A stretch of 64,000 bases of DNA from Deltaproteobacteria bacterium (GTDB lineage: Bacteria > Myxococcota_A > UBA9160 > UBA4427). The notes under the pieces were generated by a model that saw only the letters and a list, made by a program, of their open reading frames with translations, searched no databases and was not told the DNA's origin. Positions 17,982 through 27,599 of this stretch are shown one piece after another (the stretch's first letter is position 1; each line of letters begins with the position of its first letter). The DNA lies in assembly GCA_029261835.1 (NCBI GenBank), contig JAJDAO010000082.1:1-64000 (forward strand), written 5' to 3'. A program made the position numbers and the translations under genes.

Positions 17982-18314
17982 ATGCGGTGCGAGGGCGACA
18001 ACGACGATCGTGATCCGGAGGAATGCGTCGTGCTCCCGATCGAGGAGTCCTTCGATCTCCATCACTTCCGCCCCTCGGAGGTCCTCAAGATGCTGGATGC
18101 GTACCTGGACGCCGCGCTCGAAGAGGGCCTGCGAGAGGTCCGGCTGATCCACGGGCGTGGCAAGGGCGTGCAGCGCGCGCAGGTTCGGCAATTCCTGCGT
18201 GACGACGGCCGTGTGGAGCGCTTCGAGCAGGCGCCCCCTGCCCGCGGGGGTTGGGGTGCGACGGTTGCCTGGCTGCGAGAGCCGCCCGGGCGAGGCCGGC
18301 CATCGGCCGTGTGA
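17982..18314 (+). CDS. Small Smr-domain protein
   Basis: About 110 residues that are essentially a lone Smr domain: PIEESFDLHHFRP with the conserved DLHH, LREVRLIHGRGKGVQR with the HGRG-type motif, and a GATVAWL end. Smr domains nick branched DNA or RNA, or cleave mRNA on collided ribosomes. There is no MutS2 part. Starts at 17913 or 17982 are both possible; neither has a strong ribosome-binding site. I used the later ATG because the extra residues are not conserved-looking. Confidence 0.75.
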   Translation: MRCEGDNDDRDPEECVVLPIEESFDLHHFRPSEVLKMLDAYLDAALEEGLREVRLIHGRGKGVQRAQVRQFLRDDGRVERFEQAPPARGGWGATVAWLREPPGRGRPSAV

Positions 18315-18440
18315 TGACGAGGAGACCCGCGCTGAGCGCCGAGAGGGCCCCGGGCCGTCCGCTGCTTCGCGAGCAGCTCTACGCGGCGTCACGGCGATGC
18401 GCGCTGACGACTGCCGCCACTGCAACACCGAGGGAAGCCC

Positions 18441-19319
18441 ATGCGGATCGGAGCCTCTGCCCCCCAGCACATCTTCCTCGGTGATGTTCAGGGCTGCGCA
18501 GACGAGTTGGACGAGCTTCTCGAACGTGCGCAGCAGCGCTTCGGGGCGGACTTCGTGCTGCACCTCGTCGGTGATCTGATCAATCGCGGCCCGCGAAACC
18601 TGCAGGCCCTAACCCGTGTGCGTGAGCTCTCGGATTGCGGCAGAGCCCACTACATCCTTGGCAACCACGAGATCGCGTTCCTCATGGTGGCCTTCGAACT
18701 TCGCCCGCTCGGCCCAAGAGACAGCTTCGGAGACGTACTCCAGTCGAGTGAGGCGTCGGACTGGCTCGAGTGGTTGCGGCGTCGGCCGCTGGCGGAGTGC
18801 GGCGAGCTCGGGGGCGAGCCCTTCGCGATGGTCCACGCCGCGGTCCATCCCGAGTGGCGGCTGGAGGATCTTGCCCATCACGCCGGCAGCGCAGAGGCAC
18901 TGCTCGCTGACGACGACACGTCGTCCGCCGTGCGGCTGCTCAGTCAGGACCCCAGCGGCGCCGCGCCGGGCTCGCCGCGGGACGTGCTCGGTCGGCTGAC
19001 CTGCTGTCGAAGCGTTCTCGCAGCCGGCTGGTCGAGCGAGCTTCCGAAGAATGGCGCCGAGGCCTGGCACACGGCCTGGTGTCGGCACGGTCATGGCTAT
19101 GGAGTCGTCTACGGGCACTGGGCGCTGCAGGGGCTCCACCTCGCACCCGGGCTGCGCGGTCTCGACACGGGTTGCGTTCACCACGGCCGCGGTCGCACGG
19201 GGTATCTGACGGCTTGGTTGCCGAGCAGCCACGATGGGCCGGGGCGTCAGTCACGCTTTGGCCTTCCGGACGACTCGCTGTGGCAGATTCCAGCGCGGCG
19301 CCGCTACTACGACTTCTGA
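18441..19319 (+). CDS. ApaH-like metallophosphatase (symmetrical Ap4A hydrolase family)
   Basis: A 292-residue metallophosphatase. All core motifs are present: GDVQGC near residue 14, GDLINRGP near 44, GNHEIAFL, a histidine in MVHAAVHPEW and the final YGHWALQGLHL plus GLDTGCVHHGR. This is the arrangement of ApaH, which splits diadenosine tetraphosphate to two ADP and can decap Np4-RNA. The ATG follows GAGGGA by about 6 nt. It is in the same direction as the Smr gene, 126 bp downstream. Confidence 0.88.
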   Translation: MRIGASAPQHIFLGDVQGCADELDELLERAQQRFGADFVLHLVGDLINRGPRNLQALTRVRELSDCGRAHYILGNHEIAFLMVAFELRPLGPRDSFGDVLQSSEASDWLEWLRRRPLAECGELGGEPFAMVHAAVHPEWRLEDLAHHAGSAEALLADDDTSSAVRLLSQDPSGAAPGSPRDVLGRLTCCRSVLAAGWSSELPKNGAEAWHTAWCRHGHGYGVVYGHWALQGLHLAPGLRGLDTGCVHHGRGRTGYLTAWLPSSHDGPGRQSRFGLPDDSLWQIPARRRYYDF

Positions 19320-20079
19320 GTCGCCGCGCGGAAGCGTCCAGAAAAAAGCCGCGTCGGGAAAATCACTGATTGATGTGCCGCGGCGGCAGGCGTAGCCTCG
19401 ATGTCGTACATCGAGGCTTGGCGAACAGAAGGAGGCCGAGGTCTCGATCCTGTCGACCAAGGACATCGCCGTTGCTCTCGATGTGCAGCATTTCGTGTCG
19501 ATGGGAGAGAGCGGATTCGAGGTGAGAGCGCGACGGGCGCGTCCCGTGTGGAGTTCGGGTCGCGCGGCAGGTCGCGAAGGAGCCGCGGATCAGGTGCGGG
19601 GGTCTTCCCGGCCCCGGGAGCCTCAACCAATGAAGCGGAGATTGAGGGGGTAAGGCCGGCGGCAACGGGCCGAGTCGGGTGCGTCTGGGACCCGCGACCG
19701 ACCGCCGGAATCGAGTTAGTCCCGCCCTCGAGATCTCGCGGATGCGACGGCGATAGCCCGTGAGAGCGGTGACTGCCAGTCCCGCTCGAGATGCCGAGAG
19801 GCACCTTCAGGTCTGGGCAAATCAGGCTGAAGCCTCAGCGAGGCGCTTCGCGGAGAGCCGAACGGCTCATGGCCCCGTCGGAGGACTGGGAAGACACCGC
19901 CGCCTCGGAGACAGTGTCGAAGAAGAAGTCTCAGGTCTCGTGCGAGTCTCGACGCGAGCAGTGGGCGGCTCTAAGAGTTGGCCGAGCCGTCGCCCAGGGC
20001 GTGCGGGAGAACCCGCTCCCCGCCGCGGGTGTCTCACTCCGACCGTGCACAGCCCGCCCCGCTCAGTCATCATACCCCC
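19320..20079 (+). other. 760-bp region without a supported gene
   Basis: No convincing gene. A strong Shine-Dalgarno-like AGAAGGAGG (19427-19436) is followed by an open frame (19436 to ~19652) whose first ~30 codons read like protein (ILSTKDIAVALDVQ, HFVSMGESGFEVR) and then become Arg/Gly/Ser-rich. No ATG, GTG or TTG sits at normal spacing from the AGGAGG. It may be a decayed gene or one broken by a frameshift. The remaining 400 bp looks non-coding. Confidence 0.4.
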
Positions 20080-21657
20080 ATGTCGGCGAACTCTCGGAGC
20101 CTGCGCGACATGATGCGTCGGCAGCCGCCGAGGTCCCGCCCGCCGTCGTCAAGTGGCGCATTGCCTTTCGTTCGGGTGTGGGCCTGCCTCGTGCTGGGGG
20201 TCTTCCCCCTGCTGTTTTCCTGTGCGACGAATCCCGTAACGGGGAAGCGCCAACTGATCCTCATGTCCCAGGACGCGGAGAAGAGGATTGACAAAGAGGC
20301 TGCGCGGCAGGTAGCAGAGCAGATCGGGCTCGTCGAAGATCCGGCGCTGAACGCGTATATCGACGAGCTGGGGCAGGCGCTCGCACGACACTCGCCGCGA
20401 CAGGATGTTCGCTACAGCTTTCATGTCGTTGCCATGGACGAGCCGAACGCCTTCGCGCTTCCCGGCGGTCATATCTACGTGTCGCGTGGGCTTCTCGTGC
20501 TCTCCAACTCCGAGCCCGAGCTCGCAAACGTGCTGGGCCACGAAATCGGTCACGTGGCGGCCCGCCACGCCGCACAGCGCGACACCGTGATGAAGGCTGT
20601 CAACATCATGACTGTGCTGGGAATGATCGGTGCGGTGGTTGGCGGCGCCACTGCGAGCGGCACAGGCGGGCCTGTCGGGAATCCTGGCCTGTACAGCTAC
20701 AGCCGGCAGCAGGAAAGCGAGGCCGATGTGATCGGTCAAGATCTGGCGGTCAAGGCCGGCATCGATCCAATGGGGATGGCGAATTTTCTCCAGAGCCTCG
20801 ATGCGCACGCCCGACTCGAGCAGGGCTATACGCGGCGCACCGGCTACTTCGACACCCATCCCGCCGCACGCGAGCGCGCCGCCGAGGCGGCGACAAGCGC
20901 CCAGGTACGCCGTTGGACTGCGAAATTCTCCATCGCGAAGACTCGCGAGGCGTACCTCGAGCGGATCAGCGGGCTCCCGATCGGTTCGCCCGCCTCCGAG
21001 GGCGTGGTCGTCGACGGTCGCTTCCTGCACGCTGATCTGGGCTTCGCCCTGCGATTTCCACCTGGCTGGCAGATCGAGAACATGCGTGCCGCGGTGATCG
21101 GCGTCGCGCCACGCCAGGAGGCCGCCGTGATGCTCGAACTCCAGGGTGCGGGCGATGATCCGCGGGCGGCCGCCATGGCGTACGGGGAGCAGCACGATGT
21201 GGCGTTCTCGCTCGCGCAGCCGGTGAAAGCAGCCGGGCTCGATGTCTTTCGGGCGCGCGGCCTGGCCCCGACGCCGATCGGCAGGGCTCTGGCCGATATC
21301 AGCTGGATCGCCTTGGAGGGCCAGATCTTTCGCCTCACAGGTTTCGCCGTCAGGGGTAGCTTCGGCAGCTACGAGGGCCTCTTCCGCTCCTTTCCGCGCA
21401 GCTTCAGGAAGCTGACCGAAGAGGAGCGCGGCAAGATCGACGAGCTGCGCCTGCAAGTCGTCAGTGCGCTCGAGGGTGAGACGCTGCTCGAGCTGAATGA
21501 GCGCACAGCCAACGAGTGGGGGCTCAATCAGACCGCTGTGACGAATCAGACGCCGCCCGACCGGCTCCTTCGGGCGGGGGAGCTGATCAAGATCGCCAAC
21601 CGCAAGCCGTATCGCCCGAGTCCCGCTGGCGAGCCACCGCAGAATGGAGCCCAGTGA
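20080..21657 (+). CDS. M48 family zinc metalloprotease, lipoprotein
   Basis: A 525-residue protein. The N-terminus carries a basic region, a hydrophobic stretch and a lipobox-like LLFSC followed by ATNPVTGKRQL, typical of envelope M48 lipoproteins. The peptidase core has PNAFALPGGHIYVSRGLL, the zinc motif HEIGHVAARH (metal-binding histidines and catalytic Glu) and the third ligand in QQESEADVIG. The C-terminal third, including an AVTNQTPPDRLLRAGELIKI stretch, resembles the extended BepA-like proteases that end in a LysM-like segment. The ATG at 20080 is chosen because upstream in-frame residues are low quality. A role in envelope protein quality control is inferred. Confidence 0.88.
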   Translation: MSANSRSLRDMMRRQPPRSRPPSSSGALPFVRVWACLVLGVFPLLFSCATNPVTGKRQLILMSQDAEKRIDKEAARQVAEQIGLVEDPALNAYIDELGQALARHSPRQDVRYSFHVVAMDEPNAFALPGGHIYVSRGLLVLSNSEPELANVLGHEIGHVAARHAAQRDTVMKAVNIMTVLGMIGAVVGGATASGTGGPVGNPGLYSYSRQQESEADVIGQDLAVKAGIDPMGMANFLQSLDAHARLEQGYTRRTGYFDTHPAARERAAEAATSAQVRRWTAKFSIAKTREAYLERISGLPIGSPASEGVVVDGRFLHADLGFALRFPPGWQIENMRAAVIGVAPRQEAAVMLELQGAGDDPRAAAMAYGEQHDVAFSLAQPVKAAGLDVFRARGLAPTPIGRALADISWIALEGQIFRLTGFAVRGSFGSYEGLFRSFPRSFRKLTEEERGKIDELRLQVVSALEGETLLELNERTANEWGLNQTAVTNQTPPDRLLRAGELIKIANRKPYRPSPAGEPPQNGAQ

Positions 21658-21911
21658 TCCGCGCGGCACATCCAGCCGCCGAATCCCCATGGGGCCGGTC
21701 GCTCTCGAGACAGCGGGCCAGCGGGCTCGATTGCGCGGCCCAGCCGAGGAGCGGCCGGGCCGGAAGTCCATCCGCCGCCCGCGCCTGAAATCGGGCCGAG
21801 CCGAGCAAGCCTGCGCAGATCCCTGCGAGCAACAGCCGCAACGTCGCACCGGCGACCCGGTGAGATAGCTTCTAGTATGCTGCCTTCGAAGATCTGTCGA
21901 GTGGAGTCTCC

Positions 21912-22181
21912 ATGCCCGTCGTCGTCATTCCCGCGCCGTACCGCGGTCCCACCCGGGGCCGCGCCGAAGTCAACGTGGAGGGCGCGACCGTGCTCGAGTG
22001 CCTTCGCGCTGTCGAGCGCGAGCACCCCGGGTTCCTCGAACTCGTGATTGATGAAGACGGCGGTGTTCATCGCTACGTCAAGCTCTTCATCAACCAGGAG
22101 CAGATCGACTCGCAGCCGCTCGAGACACGCCTGCAGCAGGCCGATCGCCTGGAGGTGCTGGCTGCCATCGCGGGCGGCTGA
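21912..22181 (+). CDS. MoaD/ThiS-family sulfur carrier protein
   Basis: An 89-residue ubiquitin-like protein ending in the diagnostic Gly-Gly (AAIAGG). Upstream of it are a YRGPTRGRAEV beta-strand region and GATVLECLRAVEREHPGF, like MoaD or ThiS. The C-terminal glycine is adenylated and thiocarboxylated to give sulfur, for example to molybdopterin. It lies 58 bp before an aldehyde:ferredoxin oxidoreductase gene and just before two moeA genes, so it probably feeds tungsto- or molybdopterin synthesis for that enzyme. No MoaE or MoeB is in the window. Confidence 0.85.
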   Translation: MPVVVIPAPYRGPTRGRAEVNVEGATVLECLRAVEREHPGFLELVIDEDGGVHRYVKLFINQEQIDSQPLETRLQQADRLEVLAAIAGG

Positions 22182-22239
22182 TGCCAGGGTGCCCGTTGTA
22201 ACCGAAGTATTGTTGGCCTCTAGACCAAGGAGTTGAAAC

Positions 22240-23973
22240 ATGGCCGGATCAGAAGGTGATCGCCTCATTTACGTTGATATGAATGATCAGAGTGTCGCGA
22301 TCGAGCCTTTTCCCGAAGATTGGAAGCTGCTCGGCGGTCGCGGGTTGTCGGCAAGAATTCTGAATGAACAATGCGATCCGACCTGCCCCCCGCTTGGCCC
22401 CGACAACGTGCTCGTCATTGCACCCGGCATTCTCTGCGGCACTGCGGCGGCGACCTCTGGCCGACTTTCGATCGGCGGCAAGAGTCCACTCACCAACGGC
22501 ATCAAGGAGGCGAACGTCGGGGGCAACCCCGGCCAGCACCTGGCGAAGCTCGGGTATCGGGCAATTGTCGTGAAGGGGCAACCGGCAGACCCGGAGCGGC
22601 GCTTCGGCCTGCGCGTGACGGCCGCCGGCGCGGAGGTAGTGGCCGCCGATGACTACAAGGGCCTGTGGAACTACGCATGCTGCGAGAAGCTCTTGGCGGA
22701 TGAGCCGAAGGCGGCGTCGGTCATCTCCATCGGCCCCGCTGGCGAGCGCAAGCTCTCGGGTGCGTCCGTCGCCTGCACGGATCAAGACAAGGAACGGCGT
22801 CCCGCGCGCCATGCCGGCCGCGGGGGACTCGGCGCCGTGATGGGGTCGAAGTGTCTCAAGTGGGTACTGGTCGATCCCGGCAAGGCCAAGGCTCGGAAGG
22901 CGGTGGACAGCAAGGGATTCGCAGCGACCGCGAAGAGCTACAGCGCGGACTATCTCGCCGGGCCCCAGCTCTTTGCCAACGGGACGAGCGGCTTCGTGCA
23001 GACTGCGAACATGCTTCACACACTCGTGTACAAGAATCGCACCGACGGCCAGTCACCGGATGTCGCCACTCTCGACGGTGCCGGTATCGTGGCGAGCTTC
23101 GAGTCACGCGGCGGTGGTATGCACAACTGCATGACGGGTTGCATCGTGAAGTGCAGCAACGTCGTCCACGATGCCGAGGGACGCTATCAGACGTCGGGAC
23201 TCGAGTTTGAAACACTCACGCTGCTCGGCTCGAGCTGTGCGATCAAGACATGGCAAGAGGTTTCGGAGCTCGACCGACTGTGTGACGAGATCGGGCTCGA
23301 CACCATCGAGACCGGTGCCGCGATCGCGGTTCTCATGGACTCGGGCAACATGGAGTGGGGCGATTCCGACGGCGCCAAGAAGCTGCTGAGGGAAATCGCC
23401 GAAGGGACCGAGCTCGCTGATGTGATCGGAAACGGCGCGGTGGCGACCGGCAAGCACACGGGCCACGCGCGCGTGCCCCATGCCCGTGGCCAGGCGATTC
23501 CGGCATGGGATCCGCGGCCCCTCAAGGCCACCGGTGTGAGCTATGCCAGCAGCCCGATGGGCGCGGATCACACAGCGGGTCTGATCATCAATCCCGGCAT
23601 GCAGCCGGACGAGTTCGCGCAGGCGTCCCAGGAATCGCAGATGGTGAATGCCGTGTGCGACTCTTCGGGCTTCTGCCAGTTCCTGCGCCCGAATCTCGAC
23701 AGTATCAGCCGGTTCTACAGCGCCTTCTTCGGCGAGACGGTCACCCGGGAGCAGCTCGGAGACCAGGCTTGGGACATTCTGCAGGACGAGTGGAAGTTCA
23801 ACGAGGCGGCCGGCTGGAAGCCCGAGGATGACCGATTGTCGGAGTGTCTCGTCGAGGAGGGGATCGGGCCCGACGGCGTATTCAAGTTCGACGTGGACGC
23901 GGACACGATCGCGGCGGCGAAGGTTCGCTTCGATCCACGCGAAGAGCTCTACACGGTGTGCGCAAGCGGCTGA
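22240..23973 (+). CDS. Aldehyde:ferredoxin oxidoreductase family (tungsten enzyme)
   Basis: A 577-residue AOR-family protein. AORs oxidise aldehydes to acids with a tungsten bis-pyranopterin and one [4Fe-4S] cluster. Family landmarks: LLGGRGLSARIL at the N-terminus, ATSGRLSIGGKSPLTNG, GYRAIVVKG, the cluster motif HNCMTGCIVKCSN (cysteines spaced 3 and 3), and the last cluster ligand region VNAVCDSSGFCQF. AAGG-AG precedes the ATG by 7 nt. The C-x3-C-x3-C spacing is one residue longer than the CxxCxxxC I know for the archaeal enzyme, and may mark a subfamily. The neighbours (carrier protein, two MoeA, ModABC) fit cofactor supply. Confidence 0.92.
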   Translation: MAGSEGDRLIYVDMNDQSVAIEPFPEDWKLLGGRGLSARILNEQCDPTCPPLGPDNVLVIAPGILCGTAAATSGRLSIGGKSPLTNGIKEANVGGNPGQHLAKLGYRAIVVKGQPADPERRFGLRVTAAGAEVVAADDYKGLWNYACCEKLLADEPKAASVISIGPAGERKLSGASVACTDQDKERRPARHAGRGGLGAVMGSKCLKWVLVDPGKAKARKAVDSKGFAATAKSYSADYLAGPQLFANGTSGFVQTANMLHTLVYKNRTDGQSPDVATLDGAGIVASFESRGGGMHNCMTGCIVKCSNVVHDAEGRYQTSGLEFETLTLLGSSCAIKTWQEVSELDRLCDEIGLDTIETGAAIAVLMDSGNMEWGDSDGAKKLLREIAEGTELADVIGNGAVATGKHTGHARVPHARGQAIPAWDPRPLKATGVSYASSPMGADHTAGLIINPGMQPDEFAQASQESQMVNAVCDSSGFCQFLRPNLDSISRFYSAFFGETVTREQLGDQAWDILQDEWKFNEAAGWKPEDDRLSECLVEEGIGPDGVFKFDVDADTIAAAKVRFDPREELYTVCASG

Positions 23974-24082
23974 GCGCAACGGCCAGGTGTGACCAGCGGG
24001 CAGGAGACGTCGTTTCCTGCCCGTCTGCTTTCGCTCCCGCTTGTCGCGACGGGACGCTGGAGACAGGGTGCGCGACGTTCGC

Positions 24083-25345
24083 ATGAGGGGGTTCGCCGAG
24101 CGGGCGGACGTGGAGGAGGTCGACGAGTTCCTGCGCGATCACACCCGTGTCCTGTCGGCCGAGACGGTGCCGCTGGCAGACTGCGTCGGACGCGTGCTGG
24201 CGGAGGAGGTGGCTGCCGACTTCGATGTCCCGTGCTTCGAGCGCTCCGCCATGGACGGCTATGCACTGCGGGGTGAGGAGAGCTTCGGCGCTTCGGACTA
24301 CGATCCGATCCGCTTCGAGCTGATTGGCGCTTCGCTGCCCGGCGCACCGTTCCCAGATCCGGTCGGGTCCGGGCAGGCAGTGCGGATCATGACGGGGGCC
24401 CCACTGCCGCGGGGGGCCGACGCGGTCGTGATGGCCGAGGTCTGCCGTGAGGAAGACGGGCGCGTGGCGGTCTCGGAGCCGGTGGCGCCGCGCCGGAACG
24501 TGGGGGCCGTGGGCGAGGACATTCGCCGCGGAGATCGGGTGCTGCGGCCGGGCAGGCGACTGCGACCGCAGGACGCGGGCCTGCTCTCATCAATCGGGCA
24601 TGCGGAAGTTCGTTGTGTCACGAGACCCCGCGTGCGTCTCGTGATCACGGGCGATGAGCTGCTTCCCGCCGGCAGTGCACCGTCGGGCGCCCGCATCGTG
24701 GACAGCAACTCGCCGGTCCTGCGCGCGCTGGCTCGCCGCGACGGAGCCCGCGTGCTCCCCTTCGAGATTCTGCCGGACCGCCGCGAGCTGATTCGCCGGG
24801 TCATGGCAGAAGAGGGCTCTGAGGTGGTGTTGGTTTCGGGTGGTAGCTCGGTCGGTCAGGAGGATCACGCTCCCGGCTTGCTTGCCGAGCTGGGGAGCCT
24901 CGACTTTCACGGCATATCGATGCGTCCGTCGAGCCCGACCGGAGTGGGGCGTATTGCCGACCGCTTCGTGTTCTTGCTTCCCGGCAATCCCGTTAGCTGT
25001 CTGGCGGCCTACGAGTTCTTTGCGGGCCCCACCCTGCGCGCGCTTGGAGGCCGGTCGCGGGCTTGGCCGCAGCGGCGGGCTCAGCTGCCCCTGGCGCGCA
25101 AGATCGCTTCGGCGATCGGTCGTACCGACTACGTGCGTGTCGCGATCGAGGACGGCCGCGTCGTGCCGCTCGCGACATCCGGTGCTGCAATCCTCTCCTC
25201 GACCGTGCGGGCCGCGGGTGCGGTGATCGTGCCACGAGAACAGGAGGGAATGCCCGAGGGAGCAGAGGTAGAGGTGCTGCTCTACGACGAAGATGAGCCC
25301 GTGTGTGAGGCGGACGCACGTCATGCGGATGGAGATGGGGCGTGA
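24083..25345 (+). CDS. moeA: Molybdopterin molybdenumtransferase (MoeA)
   Basis: About 420 residues with all MoeA domains. The N-terminal signature PCFERSAMDGYAL, GSGQAVRIMTGAPLPRGADAV and the metal-insertion domain VLVSGGSSVGQEDHAP followed by FLLPGNPVSCLAAYEFF are visible. MoeA inserts Mo or W into adenylated pterin. The start may be the ATG at 24083 or a GTG at 24068, which has a better-placed GGAG. The last 4 bp (GTGA) overlap the next gene, so the two are translationally coupled. Confidence 0.9.
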   Translation: MRGFAERADVEEVDEFLRDHTRVLSAETVPLADCVGRVLAEEVAADFDVPCFERSAMDGYALRGEESFGASDYDPIRFELIGASLPGAPFPDPVGSGQAVRIMTGAPLPRGADAVVMAEVCREEDGRVAVSEPVAPRRNVGAVGEDIRRGDRVLRPGRRLRPQDAGLLSSIGHAEVRCVTRPRVRLVITGDELLPAGSAPSGARIVDSNSPVLRALARRDGARVLPFEILPDRRELIRRVMAEEGSEVVLVSGGSSVGQEDHAPGLLAELGSLDFHGISMRPSSPTGVGRIADRFVFLLPGNPVSCLAAYEFFAGPTLRALGGRSRAWPQRRAQLPLARKIASAIGRTDYVRVAIEDGRVVPLATSGAAILSSTVRAAGAVIVPREQEGMPEGAEVEVLLYDEDEPVCEADARHADGDGA

Positions 25346-27243
25346 AACAGAAGCAGTTTCTCGAAGTCCTCGATCGAGACGAAGCTGAGAAGCGCTGGCG
25401 CGAACGGATCGATGCCGCGACGCTTGCAGGCGAACGAATTGGCCTGGATCACGCGCTCGGGCGTGTGTTGGCCGAGGACGTTCGCTCGCCGGTGGACGTT
25501 CCGGGGTTCGATCGCTCCAACATGGATGGTTTCGCGGTGCGGGCGGCCGATACCTTTGGCGCCTCTGAGGAGGAGCCCGTTCGGCTGCGACGTGGCGAGG
25601 AGACTATTCCCACCGGCGTTGTGCCGCGCCTCGAGGTGATGCCTGGCGCTACCAGCATGATCGCGACGGGCGGGATGTTGCCCCGTGGCGCCGACGCGGT
25701 CGTGCCGATCGAGCACACCGATGTCGACGAGAGCGACGCGGCCATCGTGGTGGTGCGCCATTCTCAGACTCCCGGCGGCGCGGTCTCGTTCGCCGGCACC
25801 GATATGGGCCAGGGCGAGACCGTACTCTTCGCCGGGACGAGACTCTCGTCTCGCGAGACGGGCGTGCTGGCCGCGATCGGCTGTGCCGAGGTGACAGTCG
25901 TGCGCCGGCCACGAGTCGCGATCCTCTCGACCGGTGACGAGATCGTGCAGCCCGGCGACGAGCTGCTCCCGGGGTTCGTGTACGACAGCAACGGGCGCAT
26001 TCTGTCGGATGCGGTGGCAGAGCTGGGCGGCGAGCCCTGGTTCCTCGGCGCCTTTCGCGACGACCTCGCTGCGCTGAACGAGGCCTTGCACCGAGCCCTT
26101 CGCGAGGCCGACCTCGTGCTGCTCTCCGGCGGGACTTCCAAGGGAGAAGGAGATTTGAACGCGCGGGTCGTGGCGGAGCTCGATCCCGGGATCATCGTTC
26201 ACGGCGTTGCTCTCAAGCCGGGCAAGCCCATCTGCCTCGCCGCCCATCAGCGACGACCGGTCGTGATCCTGCCGGGCTTTCCCACTTCGGCAATCTTCAC
26301 GTTCCACGAATTTGTTGCGCCGGTGATTCGTTCGCTGGCGGGCCTTGCGCCCGACAGCCGTGAGATCGTGAGCGCGCGATTGGCAATCAGGACCGTTTCT
26401 GCACGCGGCCGTCTCGAGTACCTGCTCGTTGGCCTGACTCGGTCTGACGACGACAGCCTATCCGCCTATCCGATGGGTGGCGGGAGCGGGAGCGTGACGT
26501 CCTTCAGCCGAGCGGACGGATTCGTTCGGATCGAGCGCAACCGTGAGATCGTCGAGGCCAGTAGCCGCGTCGAGGTCACTCTGATCGCCCGCGAGTTGCC
26601 GGTGGCCGATCTGGTCGTGATCGGCAGCCACTGCGCCGGACTCGATGTGATCGCGAGCGCTCTCGCGGAGCAGGGCTTCAGCGTCAAGCTGTTGGCAGTT
26701 GGCAGCCAGGCGGGGCTCGCGGCGGTCCGCCGCGGTGAGTGCGACGTGGCACCCATTCATCTGCTCGACCCCGAGACCGGCCGCTACAACGATCCGTTTC
26801 TGGAGCCGGGCATGAGGCTCGTCAAGGGCTACTGCCGCATGCAGGGTGTCGTGACCAGGCCGGATGAAGTCCGTGAGACCGAGGCTCTGCTGGACGACCG
26901 CAGCCTGCGCATGGTCAACCGCAATCGCGGCGCCGGGACGCGAATTCTCATCGACCGCCTGCTCTCTGGCCGGCGCCCGCCCGGGTACGCCCACGAGCCG
27001 CGTTCTCACTACGCGGTGGCGGCAGCCGTGTCGCAGGGACGCGCCGACTGGGGGGTGGCGATCGAGACGGTGGCCCGGCAAGTCGGCCTCCGCTTTCGGC
27101 AGCTGCAGGACGAGCACTACGACTTCGCCGTATCCGAAGTCCGCTGGGACCGCCCCGCCGTAGCCGCATTGCGCCGCCTGCTGGAGCCCGACACGCCGCT
27201 GCGTTCCAAGCTCACCGCACTCGGATATGGAACGGCGACGTGA
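25342..27243 (+). CDS. MoeA fused to C-terminal periplasmic-binding-like domain
   Basis: A 633-residue fusion starting with GTG inside the previous stop. Residues ~10-410 are a second MoeA (PGFDRSNMDGFAVRA, MIATGGMLPRGADAVVPIEHT, LLSGGTSKGEGDL, ILPGFPTSAIFTFHEF). Residues ~425-630 match the PBP-like domain attached to some MoeA and ModE-type proteins (VIGSHCAGLDVIASAL, CDVAPIHLLDPETGRYN, MVNRNRGAGTRILIDRLL), which probably binds an oxyanion or cofactor fragment. No signal peptide, so it is cytoplasmic. One MoeA may serve Mo and the other W, as proposed in some archaea. Confidence 0.9.
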   Translation: MKQKQFLEVLDRDEAEKRWRERIDAATLAGERIGLDHALGRVLAEDVRSPVDVPGFDRSNMDGFAVRAADTFGASEEEPVRLRRGEETIPTGVVPRLEVMPGATSMIATGGMLPRGADAVVPIEHTDVDESDAAIVVVRHSQTPGGAVSFAGTDMGQGETVLFAGTRLSSRETGVLAAIGCAEVTVVRRPRVAILSTGDEIVQPGDELLPGFVYDSNGRILSDAVAELGGEPWFLGAFRDDLAALNEALHRALREADLVLLSGGTSKGEGDLNARVVAELDPGIIVHGVALKPGKPICLAAHQRRPVVILPGFPTSAIFTFHEFVAPVIRSLAGLAPDSREIVSARLAIRTVSARGRLEYLLVGLTRSDDDSLSAYPMGGGSGSVTSFSRADGFVRIERNREIVEASSRVEVTLIARELPVADLVVIGSHCAGLDVIASALAEQGFSVKLLAVGSQAGLAAVRRGECDVAPIHLLDPETGRYNDPFLEPGMRLVKGYCRMQGVVTRPDEVRETEALLDDRSLRMVNRNRGAGTRILIDRLLSGRRPPGYAHEPRSHYAVAAAVSQGRADWGVAIETVARQVGLRFRQLQDEHYDFAVSEVRWDRPAVAALRRLLEPDTPLRSKLTALGYGTAT

Positions 27244-27599
27244 TCGTATGCTCGGGCTCGAGAGAACACCGTTTCGTGTCTAATTGGGCAAGCCGCCGCA
27301 CCGCTGGCAGCAGCGTTCTAGCCGGCTCGGCGCCCCTCGTGATCGGCGCGGCTTCGTGGGGCCTCGCTCCGGTGCGTGATATTGCCCGCCCGCCTTCGCC
27401 GCGTTAGCCTTCGTGTCCGAGAGATGAACGAATCCAGCCCACCTATGCCAAGCGGACCAGCTCACCGCTTCTTCAGCAGCCCTCTCGACAGTGTGCGTGG
27501 ACACGATCGATGCGTGCTCATGCGGTGGATGTATCCATTCGGCCGGCTCGTTGTGCGCCGTCGGATCGCCCCGGGTTCGATCAGTTTGAAGGAGTCGTC
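27244..27599. other. Intergenic region between moeA fusion and CorC-type gene
   Basis: About 356 bp with no gene I can support. It shows no clear promoter, hairpin with T-run or repeat. A good Shine-Dalgarno (GAAGGAG, 27588-27594) lies at its right end and fixes the start of the next gene. Confidence 0.4.

Noticed and set aside
21587..21841. Short minus-strand frame with a signal-peptide-like start
   Set aside because: Overlaps the M48 3' end, and the rest is low-complexity without a recognisable domain.
20149..21849. Long open frame (566 codons) on the minus strand across the M48 protease gene
   Set aside because: Antisense shadow; the M48 frame carries the zinc motif and lipobox.
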